Of a stretch of DNA of 64,000 bases, positions 43,676 to 54,877 are shown piece by piece. Under the pieces are notes generated by a model. The model was given only the letters and a program-made list of their open reading frames with translations. It searched no databases and was not told the origin of the DNA. The first letter of the stretch is position 1. Each line of letters begins with the position of its first letter. This DNA is from Sodiomyces alkalinus F11 (taxonomy: Eukaryota; Ascomycota; Sordariomycetes; Glomerellales; Plectosphaerellaceae). The stretch is from the NCBI RefSeq assembly GCF_003711515.1, contig NW_021167081.1:1538236-1602235 (forward strand), read 5' to 3'. The position numbers and the translations under genes were made by a program.

Positions 43676-44605
43676 ATATCTCTCCCCGCCGTTTTCGTTT
43701 GCGGCGCCACAGGCACCCAAGGGGGAGCCCTCGCCCGCCACCTCCGCGCTAGAGGCGCAACCGTCCATGCCCTCATCCGCAAGCCCAACGATCCACGTGC
43801 CGACGCGTTGAAAGCCCAAGGCGTGAAGCTCTGGACGGGCGACTTCGACAACGCGGACGCTCTCAAGGCCGCCCTGACCGGCTGCGACGCCGTCTTCCTC
43901 AACTTCATGCCCGACCTCACCGACTGGGACGCCAACCTCCGGCAAGCCAAGCTCATCCTCTCCCTCGCCAAGGTCGCCGGCGTCCGCCACGTCGTCTATA
44001 CGAGCAGCGTCGCCGTTGACACGCCCGAACGCTTCCCCCACTGGGACCCCAACACCACTGTGGCTTCCGTCCTGCTCTCGAAACAGAGCATCGAGGCCGA
44101 AGTCCGCGAGTCCGGCTTCGAGACCTGGACCATCCTGCGTCCCGCCTGCTTCATGGCCAACTTCGTCCTTCCTTTCGTCCAGATGTACCGTGACCTCGCC
44201 GGGGAAGGTCGCTGGGTCACCCCCTTTGCCGAGGAGACGGTCCTACCGCTCGTGGACACCGAAGCCATGGGCGCTTTCTCCTGCGCCGCCATCCTCGAAC
44301 CGGAGCGCTTCCACGGCCGGGTGGTCACCTACGCTGACGAACTCGTGACTGTCGGAACCATCTTGAAGAAGTTATCCGCTGCCACGGGTCGCGGCCTACG
44401 GCTCGTCACCATGTCAGAACAGGAGATTGACGCGGGGAAGGCCAAAGATCCGTTCGTCGGGGGTCAGTTGCATTGCACGGGGATGACGGGGTTCATCGAC
44501 ATGGAGTCGGTCAAGGCCTACGGTATTCCGTTGTCTTCCTTCGAAACCTACCTCGCGAGGGAGAAGGACCGTGTCGCGAGCACGTACCTGCAAAAGGAAT
44601 CATGA
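43676..44605 (+). CDS. NmrA-like NAD(P)-binding protein; start codon reads ATA
   Basis: Reading from 43676 gives 309 codons before TGA, the usual NmrA-like length. The Rossmann start is VFVCGATGTQGGALARHL, then a KPND dinucleotide loop, GDFDNADALKAAL, CDAVFLNF and VRHVVYTSSVA. ESGFETWTILRPACFMANF and the family C-terminal part follow. NmrA proteins are atypical short-chain dehydrogenases that bind NAD(P) and act as redox-sensing co-regulators or as reductases. The codon where ATG is expected reads ATA (43676-43678, then TCT CTC CCC GCC). The frame has a TAA just upstream, no AG acceptor lies between, and the first true ATG falls inside the fold (within NFMPDLTDW). An overlapping ATG at 43640 is in another frame. 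Near-cognate initiation, a sequence error or a broken gene are all possible. Confidence 0.82.
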   Translation: MSLPAVFVCGATGTQGGALARHLRARGATVHALIRKPNDPRADALKAQGVKLWTGDFDNADALKAALTGCDAVFLNFMPDLTDWDANLRQAKLILSLAKVAGVRHVVYTSSVAVDTPERFPHWDPNTTVASVLLSKQSIEAEVRESGFETWTILRPACFMANFVLPFVQMYRDLAGEGRWVTPFAEETVLPLVDTEAMGAFSCAAILEPERFHGRVVTYADELVTVGTILKKLSAATGRGLRLVTMSEQEIDAGKAKDPFVGGQLHCTGMTGFIDMESVKAYGIPLSSFETYLAREKDRVASTYLQKES

Positions 44606-44826
44606 CAGACCGCCCTCTCAGCTGTCTGAATATGTGGATGGAACTCGTGAAAACTCTCCATAGTTTCCTCCAATGCCAATGTAAATCTCAATTAAGGATG
44701 GTAAGCTGCCCATAAGCTGTTCCTAGCACATTTCGTCATTCAGAATGGTCGCTGTTGTGCGCCCCATCTTGTTTGTAAAGGGGATACGTCCGTGACTCTT
44801 TCATGCCTGGTGGGATAAAAACGCAA

Positions 44827-45712
44827 TCATAGCTCGTTATGCTCCTGGGAATCATCCGTGTCGGCCAGGATGGTCTTAGCCGCCTCGGCCGCCTCACTGG
44901 CGACGCTGCCCATCTTCTCACCGAGCTTCGCGCCTTCCTCTTTGGCCTCCTCCTTGACCTCCTCCTTGTCATCCGCCGTAGCCTCGGAGTTCTTAATGAC
45001 GATCTTCTCGGGCTTGGGAACGCCATCAATGCCCATCAGCTCGGTCTCGAAGACTGTCCGAAGAGAAAGAATAGGTCAGCGCATGTTCTTCATGTAAGTA
45101 TGGGGCCGAAAACCGTACCGAGCGTCGAGCCGGCGGGGATGGGGCCAACCGCGCGTTGACCGTAGCCAAGCTCAGGAGGGATAGTCAGAGTCCTGTCCAT
45201 GTTCCAATTAGTTACCAGCCTTTCTAACGGGTGTTCCCTCGGAAAGGAACGAGAAACTTGCCTCTTCTCGCCGATGCACATGTCCATCAGACCCATGTCC
45301 CAGCTAGTACACGATTAGCATCAGCATTCTCTCCGTCCAAGGCCTCGCCAGGAATGAGCCAGACAAACCCCTTGATCACCTGTCCAGTCCCAATCTTGAC
45401 GGTGAAGGGACTACCCCGGTTATAGCCTGGGAGGACGCCAAGTTAGCTGGGAGCCTCACTTCCACGCAAGGAAGGAGCACTAAAGCCCCGATGCGCGCCG
45501 GGGCGGTAGCTTGGGGACGGGCACGCACTGGCATCGAACTCCTGTCCATTGGACTGCAGCTTTCCGCGGTAATGGACGCTGATACGGTCGCCGCTTTGCG
45601 ACTTGCGCTCACACTCGACGGCCTGGGTGACATCGATCCTGAGGTCCTCGGCAGCGAGGACACCAACAGCGGCGGAGGCCAAAAGGCCGAGAGACAGGAG
45701 GGCGCCTTGCAT
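44827..45712 (-). CDS. ER-lumenal FKBP-type peptidyl-prolyl isomerase with HNEL signal
   Basis: Five exons (45712-45529, 45426-45369, 45303-45262, 45192-45119, 45053-44827) give 194 aa. It catalyses proline cis-trans isomerisation during folding in the ER. A signal peptide ([20 protein letters not shown]) is followed by one FKBP domain: [60 protein letters not shown] and STLVFETEL. A Lys/Glu-rich helical tail ends in HNEL, a variant retention signal also seen in Neurospora FKBP22. Intron 3 uses GCAAGT as donor, so it is a GC-AG intron; GT alternatives break the frame. Intron 2 has a GTTTGT donor. The gene converges on the NmrA-like gene, about 220 bp apart. Confidence 0.94.
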
Positions 45713-48700
45713 TTTGAATGGCTATGGCTGTGTCGATGCTAAATTTAGGTAGGATTCCAAAAAAAGAAAGGTCTAGAAAAAGTGAGGCGAATACGTTAAG
45801 AGGAAAGTTCGGTTTGAGACGTCGGGGTTTGTTGACGACGTCCTCAACAACCGACTGCTCCTTTTTGGGAACAGCTTGCATCATGACAAGCTAGGAACCC
45901 ACAATTCACCACCTGGAATTAGATTGTCCAATCAGACACGTCACCGGTAGATTGTTAATCCGAAGAGCCACTTCTTCCCAACCTTGACACGTACCTATAC
46001 ATTAGTGTACCTTACCTTATGCTACAATTTGTACATGCATGAATCAACTATCTATGGGTCTTTTGTCTGCTTCGGTCCTCAACATCAGTTTTTCTGTCTG
46101 TCTGCAACCGCCCAGATACAAATCTGAACTTCGTTGAGTGTTCTTCCTCTCCGGCTATTGTTCCTCGAATTGCCGCACTCCCATCGCGCCTGATGTAGGG
46201 TGCATTCGACCTAGTGTCTTCACTGCTATCAGAGTCACGATGAAGCCCTCCACTGCCAAATGACCGTGGCTTTGCCCAGCTCAGGGCGACGAACTGCCAA
46301 GATGAGCCAAGGGACGAGAAGTTACCCAAGTGGTTTAACTTCCTCTACTCAGGCACTTGGGGAGTGAGGCTCTTACGGGGTTGGATATGAAAGCAACTGT
46401 ACGGATAGGGTATGGGCAAATGGTACGGAGTAATGGAGCGAACAGTGAATTCCCTCCTGAACAGTGACTTGGCAAACGGACAGAAGCACTTTACGTCACG
46501 TAGAAGAACGAAACGTTCGTCTCCTGCTGACATAAGGTGTAGGCAGGGTTTGTTAGGTACGTACCTTACCTTACGAGATTGTGTACGTGTAATGCATGAG
46601 GTAGTGAAATTTTATGGAAACTCGCACCTTGAGTTATGCAGTTTCTTGGCAAACTACGTCATAGGACAAGCCGGTACACGTATCATCGTCGAGACTGTTC
46701 CTCGTGATTGCTCCTGAACGTACCTGACAGCCCTACGACGTGTCGTTCGTAAGCCGTGGCTGGACAGCGAGTCGCGAATTTTCGGGCAAACTCTCACCGG
46801 AACGCCAAGTTTCACGTGAGGCGCTCGCTCTCGAGACTCGAATGCTTTTTCCTGTTATCGCGGAGCGTCACCGCCCCAAACCCGGGACGTAAGGAAATAT
46901 GTCACATTTTGGACGTCATTCGCTTCACCGTGGAATCGCCCAGGCAATGTGCAACCTAGGGAGTAGGCCTCACACCTTAGGAGACTGTGGATAGTTGTTC
47001 TGAGTAATCGGGGAGGAAAAGCCACCGTTACACAGCATTAAGACGGCGAGGTCCGCGACTGGGTGTGTAGACGTCTGCCTGAATCCATACGCTCGATCCA
47101 TAGTTCGCGCCCTTATCTGGCAGAACAAGGAGGGTAGCAAAACAAATTGTGTGGCATCGTCGCCCTCCTGCCCCCGAGGGAATGCTCGAAGGGCTGGAAG
47201 AGGTGATGGTTCCTGCAGCACTCTGTCCCGTTTGACATGGTCCACAACAGAACGGAAGCTCTCGCGATAGGTGCCCTGCAGCTCTTTCCTTACGATAGGT
47301 GGCAGACATATGTACGAAGTGAATCAGAGGGTGGGCAGCTTCATTGGGCAATATCGGATTGCGGTTCCTGGAAATCCAGCCACAAAGGTGAATGTTCCCG
47401 GTTGTGTAAAGCTTTCAAATTCAGGAAAGCTTGCCTAACTTTCCTGGCTTCGCCTTCGAGGCAACGCGCTTGTCCAGCGGCTGTGCCAATTGTCCCTTTG
47501 CAGCCCTTGAGAATATGACAACATTGCGGATAGGTACTCACTTTGAGGTAAGGTACTGTGGTCATGCCTGTAGGATTGGGCATTACGGAAAGCTAGGACC
47601 CAGGGAGAAACCGAAATAATTATGTCGAGGTCTCTTGTGAGCAAAGAAAGATGTTCGAGATCAATTGATCGACACGAACCGCATAACAGCAAGTACAAAG
47701 ATATTTAGGTACTCAGATGGTCAGAGTTTGATGGACCTTTACCACGAATTAACGTGATGACCGTTGTTGCCTGCAGTATCGTTTCGTACTGAGGGGCATG
47801 CGACACAAGTGGAGCCCAGGATAAGGCGTGCCTAACGTGCCTCAGGTACCTAAACCTCGCACCAAGTACTCTGTCCTTAGCTACCCTAGGTACCTATACA
47901 TATCACTTAGACTCATCAGTAAATGATTGGGAGGCATCGTTTCAACCCGTTTTGACCCCAGTTCTTCTCGGTAAGGTATCCATATTCTTTGTCCACTTTG
48001 TACCTACCTACGTAGGACTTCGTCGAGACTTTCTGGTCTTTGTCCACGTCGTGGTAAGCCAAGCCATAGCCCCACAAGCTTTGGGAAGAGATGAATTCAA
48101 GGCTAATAAGGTAGGTAGCAAACGGAAGTACTACCTTAGAGGTGAGTACGATCAATTCTGACCAAATATAGGACTCTGGGTACCTTTTTATTTTGGGTCC
48201 CCTACCTCAGGTAGCTGGGCATCAGGTGTACCTAGGTACCAAGCCGGATATGGGTCTCCTGGGGCATACCCTGGACCCAATTGGTTGGGTGCTGCCTATT
48301 GACCTACGAGACCCCGAATCCCAACTTCGTCCTATCCGTAGATCTCTGCGTCGACTTCCTTCTTCCCTTCTTCTCAATTCCCTTCCCAGCATTCGATCTT
48401 TGGCTGGGCTTACGGCTCTTGAACTTGGCGATCCGACACCCGTGCCCAACCCCGACCAATGACGCATTTTCATCGTCCTCGCTGTGAGTCAAGGGAAGTC
48501 TAGCTCTTCGTCCCACAGTGAACAGTCTGCTTGGACGTGTCTGTATTCCCTTGTCGTGAAGTCACGAGCCAGGTGACTTTGTTTCCCTACCGTAACCTCC
48601 ACAGCCCCAGGTACCCGTCCTCAGAGCCCTTCTTCTCTGCGATTTCTAGGCACTCGGTGTCTCAGAGTCCTACATCATCCTGGCTGGCGCTGCCTAAGTA

Positions 48701-49029
48701 GGTAGACCAGCCCTGTCTGACCGTGTGCTCCAAATGGGTCCAGACCTGCCTAGGACGTCGATCAGAGGGCGCAACGGCGAGTTTGCCAGCATCCTCATAT
48801 TCTACCGTTCGCCTACTTAAACGGCCTGCTTCCCTCTCGTTCTTCTCACCCCTCGCAGTCCATCATCAACACAATCATCAAAGCAACAGCCGGCGATTAC
48901 ATATCTGTCCATTGCCTGCCTCCCAAAGCAAATATCTTCCTCTTCCAAGTCATCATCGCTTCCAAAAGCATCATCACACTTTCACACATAGTACATACAA
49001 AAGACCACAAGAGGTCAAACAAGTCCACC
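45713..49029. other. 3.3-kb gene-poor interval
   Basis: No gene is supported. TAGGTACCTA/AAGGTACC-type sites recur (46010, 46557, 47848, 47888, 48180, 48236), with a TACGGAGTA at 46425. From about 48840 the sequence turns into a C/A-rich 5' leader for the small gene at 49030. Confidence 0.55.
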
Positions 49030-49320
49030 ATGCCTCGTTACGCCTCCAGCAAGACCCCCGTCATCCACCATGTGCGGGATTCCTCCGTCTCCTCCTCCTC
49101 ATCCACCCGCAGCTCTGGTTCCATATCTGCCACGGCATCCTCCTTCTCTGGCTCTGGCGCCAGCACCCTCCGCGAGTACGACGCCTCGGGCCACTCAATG
49201 ACAACGTCCAAGCGAAACAACGTCGTGGTTATCAACCGCCACGAGCCCGGCTACGACAGGGATTCCCCGAAGCCGACCTACAGCAGCGGCTACGCGGGCA
49301 AGAGGAAGTCGCATCAGTGA
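49030..49320 (+). CDS. Small Ser-rich protein, unknown function
   Basis: Single exon of 96 aa beginning MPRYASSKTPVIHHVRDSS. Roughly the first half is Ser/Thr-rich; the second half contains NNVVVINRHEPGYDRD and ends KRKSHQ. It has no signal peptide, membrane helix or known domain. Support for a real gene is the strong start (CCACCATGC), the long C/A-rich leader with ACAAG-type sequence before it, and G/C-ending codons like its neighbours. It resembles the many small, stress- or development-related hypothetical proteins of filamentous fungi. The function is not inferred. Confidence 0.62.
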   Translation: MPRYASSKTPVIHHVRDSSVSSSSSTRSSGSISATASSFSGSGASTLREYDASGHSMTTSKRNNVVVINRHEPGYDRDSPKPTYSSGYAGKRKSHQ

Positions 49321-51279
49321 TCGAGAATGCGACGCCGAGTCCCTCGCCTCTACACATTGTCTCTTGTCATCTGGCGTTATGGGTTGTTTCTACCGATAGA
49401 CATGAGCGACCTACGATTTTGGACTTTTGATTCTTTTTGCTTTTGTTTTACATTGGGGTAGGAGTACGAGACATGGGGATGTACGATAGAGACAGGGGAA
49501 ACATTGGGTGCTGGGCTATCCCCCAGAAAGCGCAAGCTAACACGGCGCAGGGCGCCGTCATACTGCAGAGTGGGACTATACAGAACCTGCCAATGTTGCT
49601 TCAGATCAGAGGGAGGGGGTTGACGGGTATTGGCTTTTGTACTTTTCCTTTGGTGTTTTTCCATTTCCATTTCTATTTTCTGTGGGTCACCTTTCCTCAT
49701 GTTTACATAGGTAGGCGCACGCGGGCATGGCGACATACTGTACCACCACCGATGGAACGAACTGGGAATTAGGCCTGCACTGCCGCACAGGAACAGGAGC
49801 CTTGGCACACGCTGTCATGGAACTGTAATATTGCCTGAGCGAAACGGGGCAGAAGACAAATGGAAAAAAAAAAATTGTTTCCCTTCCATACATACACTAG
49901 AACAAAGTGAAACACACCATTTCAGTATCACCGAACGAGTAAAGCCATGTGACGGGCAGCGTGCGGGATGTTTCGGTGCGACAACCATGTAATACCTAGG
50001 ATGACGCTATTGGGGAGGCGCAGACGGGATGGAGATCGACGTGATGGATCGGACTGGCACCAGTGTGATGGGGCGGCCACCCTCCCTTTTGTCGTCCTGG
50101 CTGCAGCCTGCAGGCTGGGCTGCAAGGCACATTTACCTTCCACGGGATTGGGACCTGTTGTCCAGGGCAGCCCTTCACCAGACCAACGTGTTCCAAGACC
50201 GTTATAATAGACACAGCCAGAGTGTAAACGATTACACCACTTCAGGAATTAGAAACGTTAGCTTGTATTCAATCTGATATGACTGGCTAGGATAACAGGG
50301 ACCCCTGCGGGTAACAGTACAAACAAACAGATAACACATTTGCCTATTTCTCAGGTACCTATACGCATACATACAAAATTCAATTCCCCCAACACCATCC
50401 TAAGGCAGGCGCAGGGGAGGCTTAGAGGGCATTATTGAAAGAGCTTCTCTTGGTAAATCTGACGATAGCTTCAATTAGCCTGATATCAGTCTGGCCACTT
50501 GACTTTGTACACACCTATAGAAAATTTGTGTAAAGGTACGGATTAGCAGTGTAATCCAATGATCGAGCGGGGTGTGGAGCTTAGTATTGAGCTAGAGTTT
50601 CTAATCCTGGATAGGTGTACCTAGAACGGAACGAGTCTCACAAGGATGTTTGTTGTCAACTGGATATTGTCCTAATTGTCTCCTCCTTTTTTCCCCTTTC
50701 CGCTTCTATATACAGCACGGAAAGGCGCCAGAACGTCAACGAGCAAGGGCTATGCCGTTGTATGGTGCAAGTGATAAATGCTTAATCTCAATGAGGACCA
50801 AGATGCGCTGGGAACGACCCGTAGCATATCCATCTCACATATCCGCCCAAAATCAATTCGATACCTTAGGAGACGGATTGACCACAGTACCGCAGGTAGC
50901 GCAGGTCAATGACGGGTACCTACAATTCTTGAGGCGTACATATCCGTTCATTGTGAATTACCCATGTTCCTTCTCATTACGTTGTACAGTATAAGACGGA
51001 AAGAAGCACCAGTGCTTGTCCATATTTCAAGCAAGGCACGTCAATCCAATGCACAGAGTGATTCCAGTTTCACTTCCCGCTGTTGCACTGCGCCCTCTTT
51101 CACGCAATAAACCGTCGCAAGCATGTAAGCAAAGTATCAACACGCCTCGAGACGGAACAATAGAGGTGCCGATCAGCTAACTAGTCCTCCAAACCCATGT
51201 TAAAGAGTAGCACAATCGCGGCTATACAAAAATGCCTGTCGCCCGGTTGCCGCAACATTGAAGCTTTTGGGCAGAACGC
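49321..51279. other. 2-kb intergenic interval
   Basis: Convergent 3' sides of the Ser-rich and RPEL genes. There is a ten-base A run (49864-49873) and scattered GGTACCTA motifs. No coding potential beyond chance frames. Confidence 0.55.
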
Positions 51280-51804
51280 CTATGCTTTTTCGCCAGATGG
51301 TAGACTCTCCTCGTCTAAACTGCGAGGGTCCTCGTGCAAAACACCCTTCTCTAGAAGAGTCTCTGGAGATGGGCGATGGGAGATCTTGTCGCTGAGGGAG
51401 TCGGCACGCATGTGCTTGGCGAGGTCCTTTTGTTGGGCTTGTAGAGACGGCGCGGCTGTCGAATCGGGGAGGATATTCTCTAGACAAGGGTGAAGTACGG
51501 ACGTTTGTTAGTAGTGGTTTGGAACTTTTGGATGGCATTGATGGATAACCAATAATCTTTGGGATAGTTTTGGCGGCGGCTTGCCCCGCTTTCTTTCTTT
51601 TTTGCTCCTCTCCAACCCCCGGGCAAATTGAATACGAAGACCTATGACTGAGAGGGATAACTCACTCTGTACGAGCTCTTCTCGGGCGGGGCGATGGAGG
51701 AGATGATGCTCGATGGAATTCCTACGCGCGGGGGCGTTGGAGTTGGTGGGAGAGATGGGGGTTTCGTCGACGTTGTCTTGGGGAACTTTGGATTCGTCGG
51801 CCAT
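51280..51804 (-). CDS. RPEL-repeat protein
   Basis: Two exons (51804-51666, 51479-51280), GTGAGT...CTAG intron in phase 1, give 112 aa. Two RPEL motifs are visible: IEHHLLHRPAREELVQKN(ILP), split by the intron, and LSDKISHRPSPETLLEKG(VLH). RPEL motifs bind G-actin in animal MRTF and Phactr proteins; fungi carry small two-repeat proteins of this kind with no established role. The N-terminus (MADESKVPQDNVDETPISP) and C-terminus are acidic and disordered. The splice joint is supported because it completes the first motif; the unspliced frame loses it. Confidence 0.85.
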
Positions 51805-53093
51805 GGCTGTCGTGCTTGTGTCGTACGCTGGGTGTAATGGTTTTGGTTGGTCTGCGACTCTGGGTGACAGGTAGTTCAGGTCCTTGAAATGAAAGGCGTG
51901 ACTGAGGCTAGAGACTTTGCTTTCGGGTATGTCGTATGTAGTGCGAAACAGTGTAGGTCAAAGTGGGATAGGTTGACCGTTGACCGTTGATGGTTGTGGG
52001 GATGTTTATGTATGTATATTCGTATATGATACCAAATGCACTTCGTACCTTATGCGATGGGAAGAGGCGAAGCGGAGGAGCTGATGGGGACCATGGGGCT
52101 TAAGTATCTCGCCGGCAGATACGAAGTACTCTGTAAAGCAAAGCAAATTCTCAATGCGATGGGGTCTCCCGGGGTGATGATGATCAGATGTTCCAATGTT
52201 CCCCTCATTCCATGTCGTCAGATGTCACCGTTTAGGATGACCGGGGTGCCGAATCAGATGGCATGGCCCAGCGAACCAACTGCGGGGTTGGACCATTCAG
52301 AACTCCAGGAGCAGACCACCTCGAGAACAGGTTACCTACATAAGGTACCTACAGTGAGTGAGCAAAAGTTTCGGGATAACCCAAAGTAGAATGCTTCGAA
52401 CCTTTTGGGGAACACTTGCTTCTATTAGGGCAAAAACCATATTATATTGCAAAAGTAACGAATCACTGGATCTTTAAAATGTACCGAAATTAGTGCTCAC
52501 CCACTGTAGGTAAGGTAGGTGTCTCAACATGTGTGGCTCCCAGCTGATTTGTGCTCGAGATCAACGTTATGCCCACTTCCACAGCTTCAATTCGAACCCA
52601 AACCATCCGCTGAATCAAGACACAGTCCAAAAGGTAAGGAATTCATTCAAAATAACTCCGTCCATATTGCCTCAGGTATACGTACGTTATCCTTGATTTT
52701 CAGCTCAAAGATGTATTATAATTTATGTTTTCGAGGAAATCTGCACACGTGATCGAACGCTATGAGGTACCTGATGACATAGCACTCGGTGGCGCGACTA
52801 TGGTACTGAATTCGTAGCTCCTGCGTTAAAGCGGGACAGGACAGGGCACCAAGTGGGGAGCTGTTGGGGTAGGTACGGAGCTTACTTAGCTCCCGTCTTT
52901 CTGTGTGGTTCTTATTATGTGCAGCTGTGGGGATTTTTGTACACTATTTTAATGGCCCTCTGTTTATCCTCCTCTTTTAATCCGTACACGCACAACGTAG
53001 TTTTGTTTTCCACAACCCCTCAACGAGCTACGGCGTACTCGGTCTGAGAGGGAGAATCTCCCGCAAGCCTCTCCTTGCTCTCAACTCTGACCC
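51805..53093. other. Intergenic interval
   Basis: Promoter side of the RPEL gene and 3' side of the receptor gene. It carries CACTTCGTACCTTATG and ATACGAAGTACTC motifs near 52037 and 52118 and GGTACCT sites at 52344 and 52767. No gene. Confidence 0.5.
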
Positions 53094-54877
53094 TTACCCG
53101 GGCCCACTAGCAAAGGCCGAGTGTTCTCCTCTCTCCCAAGGGTGTTTCTGATGGTGATGCCCTCGAGAAAGCGACCGCTGTGGTACCTGCGAGTGCGGAT
53201 GCTGCTGTGGCTGCTCGTACTCGCCACTGGCCCGCGGCTCTCGGACGACCTCGACCTCAACCGACTTCTGGATGCTATGTAACCCGGACGAGCCGGCGCC
53301 GGCATCTCCATTTGGGTCATGTGCCCATGTATTATTGGCGGCGTCCTGCATCTTCGCATCGCCGACCATACGCTCCTCGCTTTCGGTGAACGTGAAGTTG
53401 GTGATAGGGTTCGCAGTCGGAGGTCCGCGACCGCGCCAGCTAGGCCCCGAACCGCCACCGCCACCGAAGGTACGGAGTTCATTTGGCGTCCCGTCGGTGA
53501 GTCTCTTCGTTGAGCGCACCGAGCTCATCAGCGGTCCGAGCATGGGCGTCAACCAGCTCTTGACGAGCGGGAAGATGAGAGGTAGGTTTGTTGTGACGAC
53601 GGCGACGAACGTTTCGCGGACAGCCCAGGACCCGGCTAATTGGGCGCCGTTGATGGGATCCTGTGGATTTACCGGAACACGTCAGCTGGTTGTATCCCCC
53701 CCCCCCCCCGACTGTGGAACCACTTACGGTGACGATGTAGACGCAGCGCAGTGTGGCACAGACGATGACGAACATGCCTCCGCCAAACAGGACGATCATG
53801 CCCACTTTCTTGTACGTCTTGAGCGTCGTTCCCCAGAGCAAGGGCAAAGGAATCGAAAGGAGGTACAGGTCGGTCAAGACGTTGAACGTGTAGTAGCCCC
53901 AGACGACTTGATTCGATACCGCAGGTTGGCAGACGTCTGCAATGCAGTTGCAAGAAACCATTGGTCAGCACTTCAACTCGGGTGCTCTACCGAACCAAGA
54001 ATCAACGGGGAGAACGTACTTCCTGGGTCAGGGTGGATCTGCCACATCCTGTGGAAAGGACGGCAAGCAAGGAAAAGGTTCAGCGTGACGATGAGCCAGG
54101 TGCTGACGACGATTCCGAAGCCAACATATATGCGAATGATGTAGCTCCGTGCGAGGCCGTCCTGGGGAGTCAATTCACTCAGCACCAAAAGGCATCGATA
54201 TGAAACGCAGTCTGCAAAAGGGGCCAAGAAGCAACACGAGACTTACCGTCAGTCGCATATACAGCACTAGCAGCGCGGCCTTGAGAGACCATAGCACTAT
54301 CGAGTAGCTCGACCATCCGCAGAGCTGAATGATGGAGCCCCTCACTCTGAGCAGCAGCCTGTATTAGCGACTCGTACAAATCCTACCTACTTCCCTTCAG
54401 GGGAATTCGATACTCAATAGCAAGGACAAACTCACCTCAGCTCGTATTCAGGGTCACCGGGAGACAAAGCGGCCCGTTCCTCATCGGTCATACCGTTGTT
54501 GGCCAAACCATGGGCCCACGCACCGACGGAGTAGGCGAGGCCACTCTCAATGCCGTGAAATGTCTACATCCGCGAAGAAAGTATTAACCCGGTCGTGTTC
54601 TCAACTGATGCAAAATCGGTCCCCGGGTTGGGTGCGCAGGAAAAGAAAGGAATGTGCGAGAGTCGTCACAGACCAATGCAAGCCACACCAGGTAGTCATC
54701 TGGCTGGAAGTTTCTGAATCCAACAGCCCTATACCGGGCGAAGGTCCTGAGCACTACAACCAAGAAAGCAACACCGAGAAGTGTCCAGACTTCTCGGTAG
54801 AATTCTTCGGCAGCCTGTTGTGCCGCAGCCATGGCAGCAGCCTCAGCAGCAGGGTCGCTGGCTGGAGAGGACGACAT
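53094..54877 (-). CDS. Pth11-type rhodopsin-domain integral membrane protein
   Basis: Six exons (54877-54674, 54563-54436, 54346-54247, 54161-54020, 53936-53728, 53660-53094) give 449 aa. Helix blocks run EVWTLLGVAFLVVVLRTFAR, FQPDDYLVWLAL, GIESGLAYSVGAWAHGLANN, CGWSSYSIVLWSLKAALLVL, IVVSTWLIVTLNLFLACRPF, VVWGYYTFNVLTDLYLLSIP and GMIVLFGGGMFVIVCATLRC. The NNGMTDEERAAL and DPEYELRVRGS loops are hallmarks of one Pth11-like subfamily. The last exon holds WAVRETFVAVVTTNLPLIFP and a long disordered tail with GGGGG and His/Gln repeats. The tail end may be wrong; the neighbouring frame also stays open after 53160. Intron 1 has a GTCTGT donor and intron 5 a 14-base C/G run. A sensory role is presumed. 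Confidence 0.88.
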
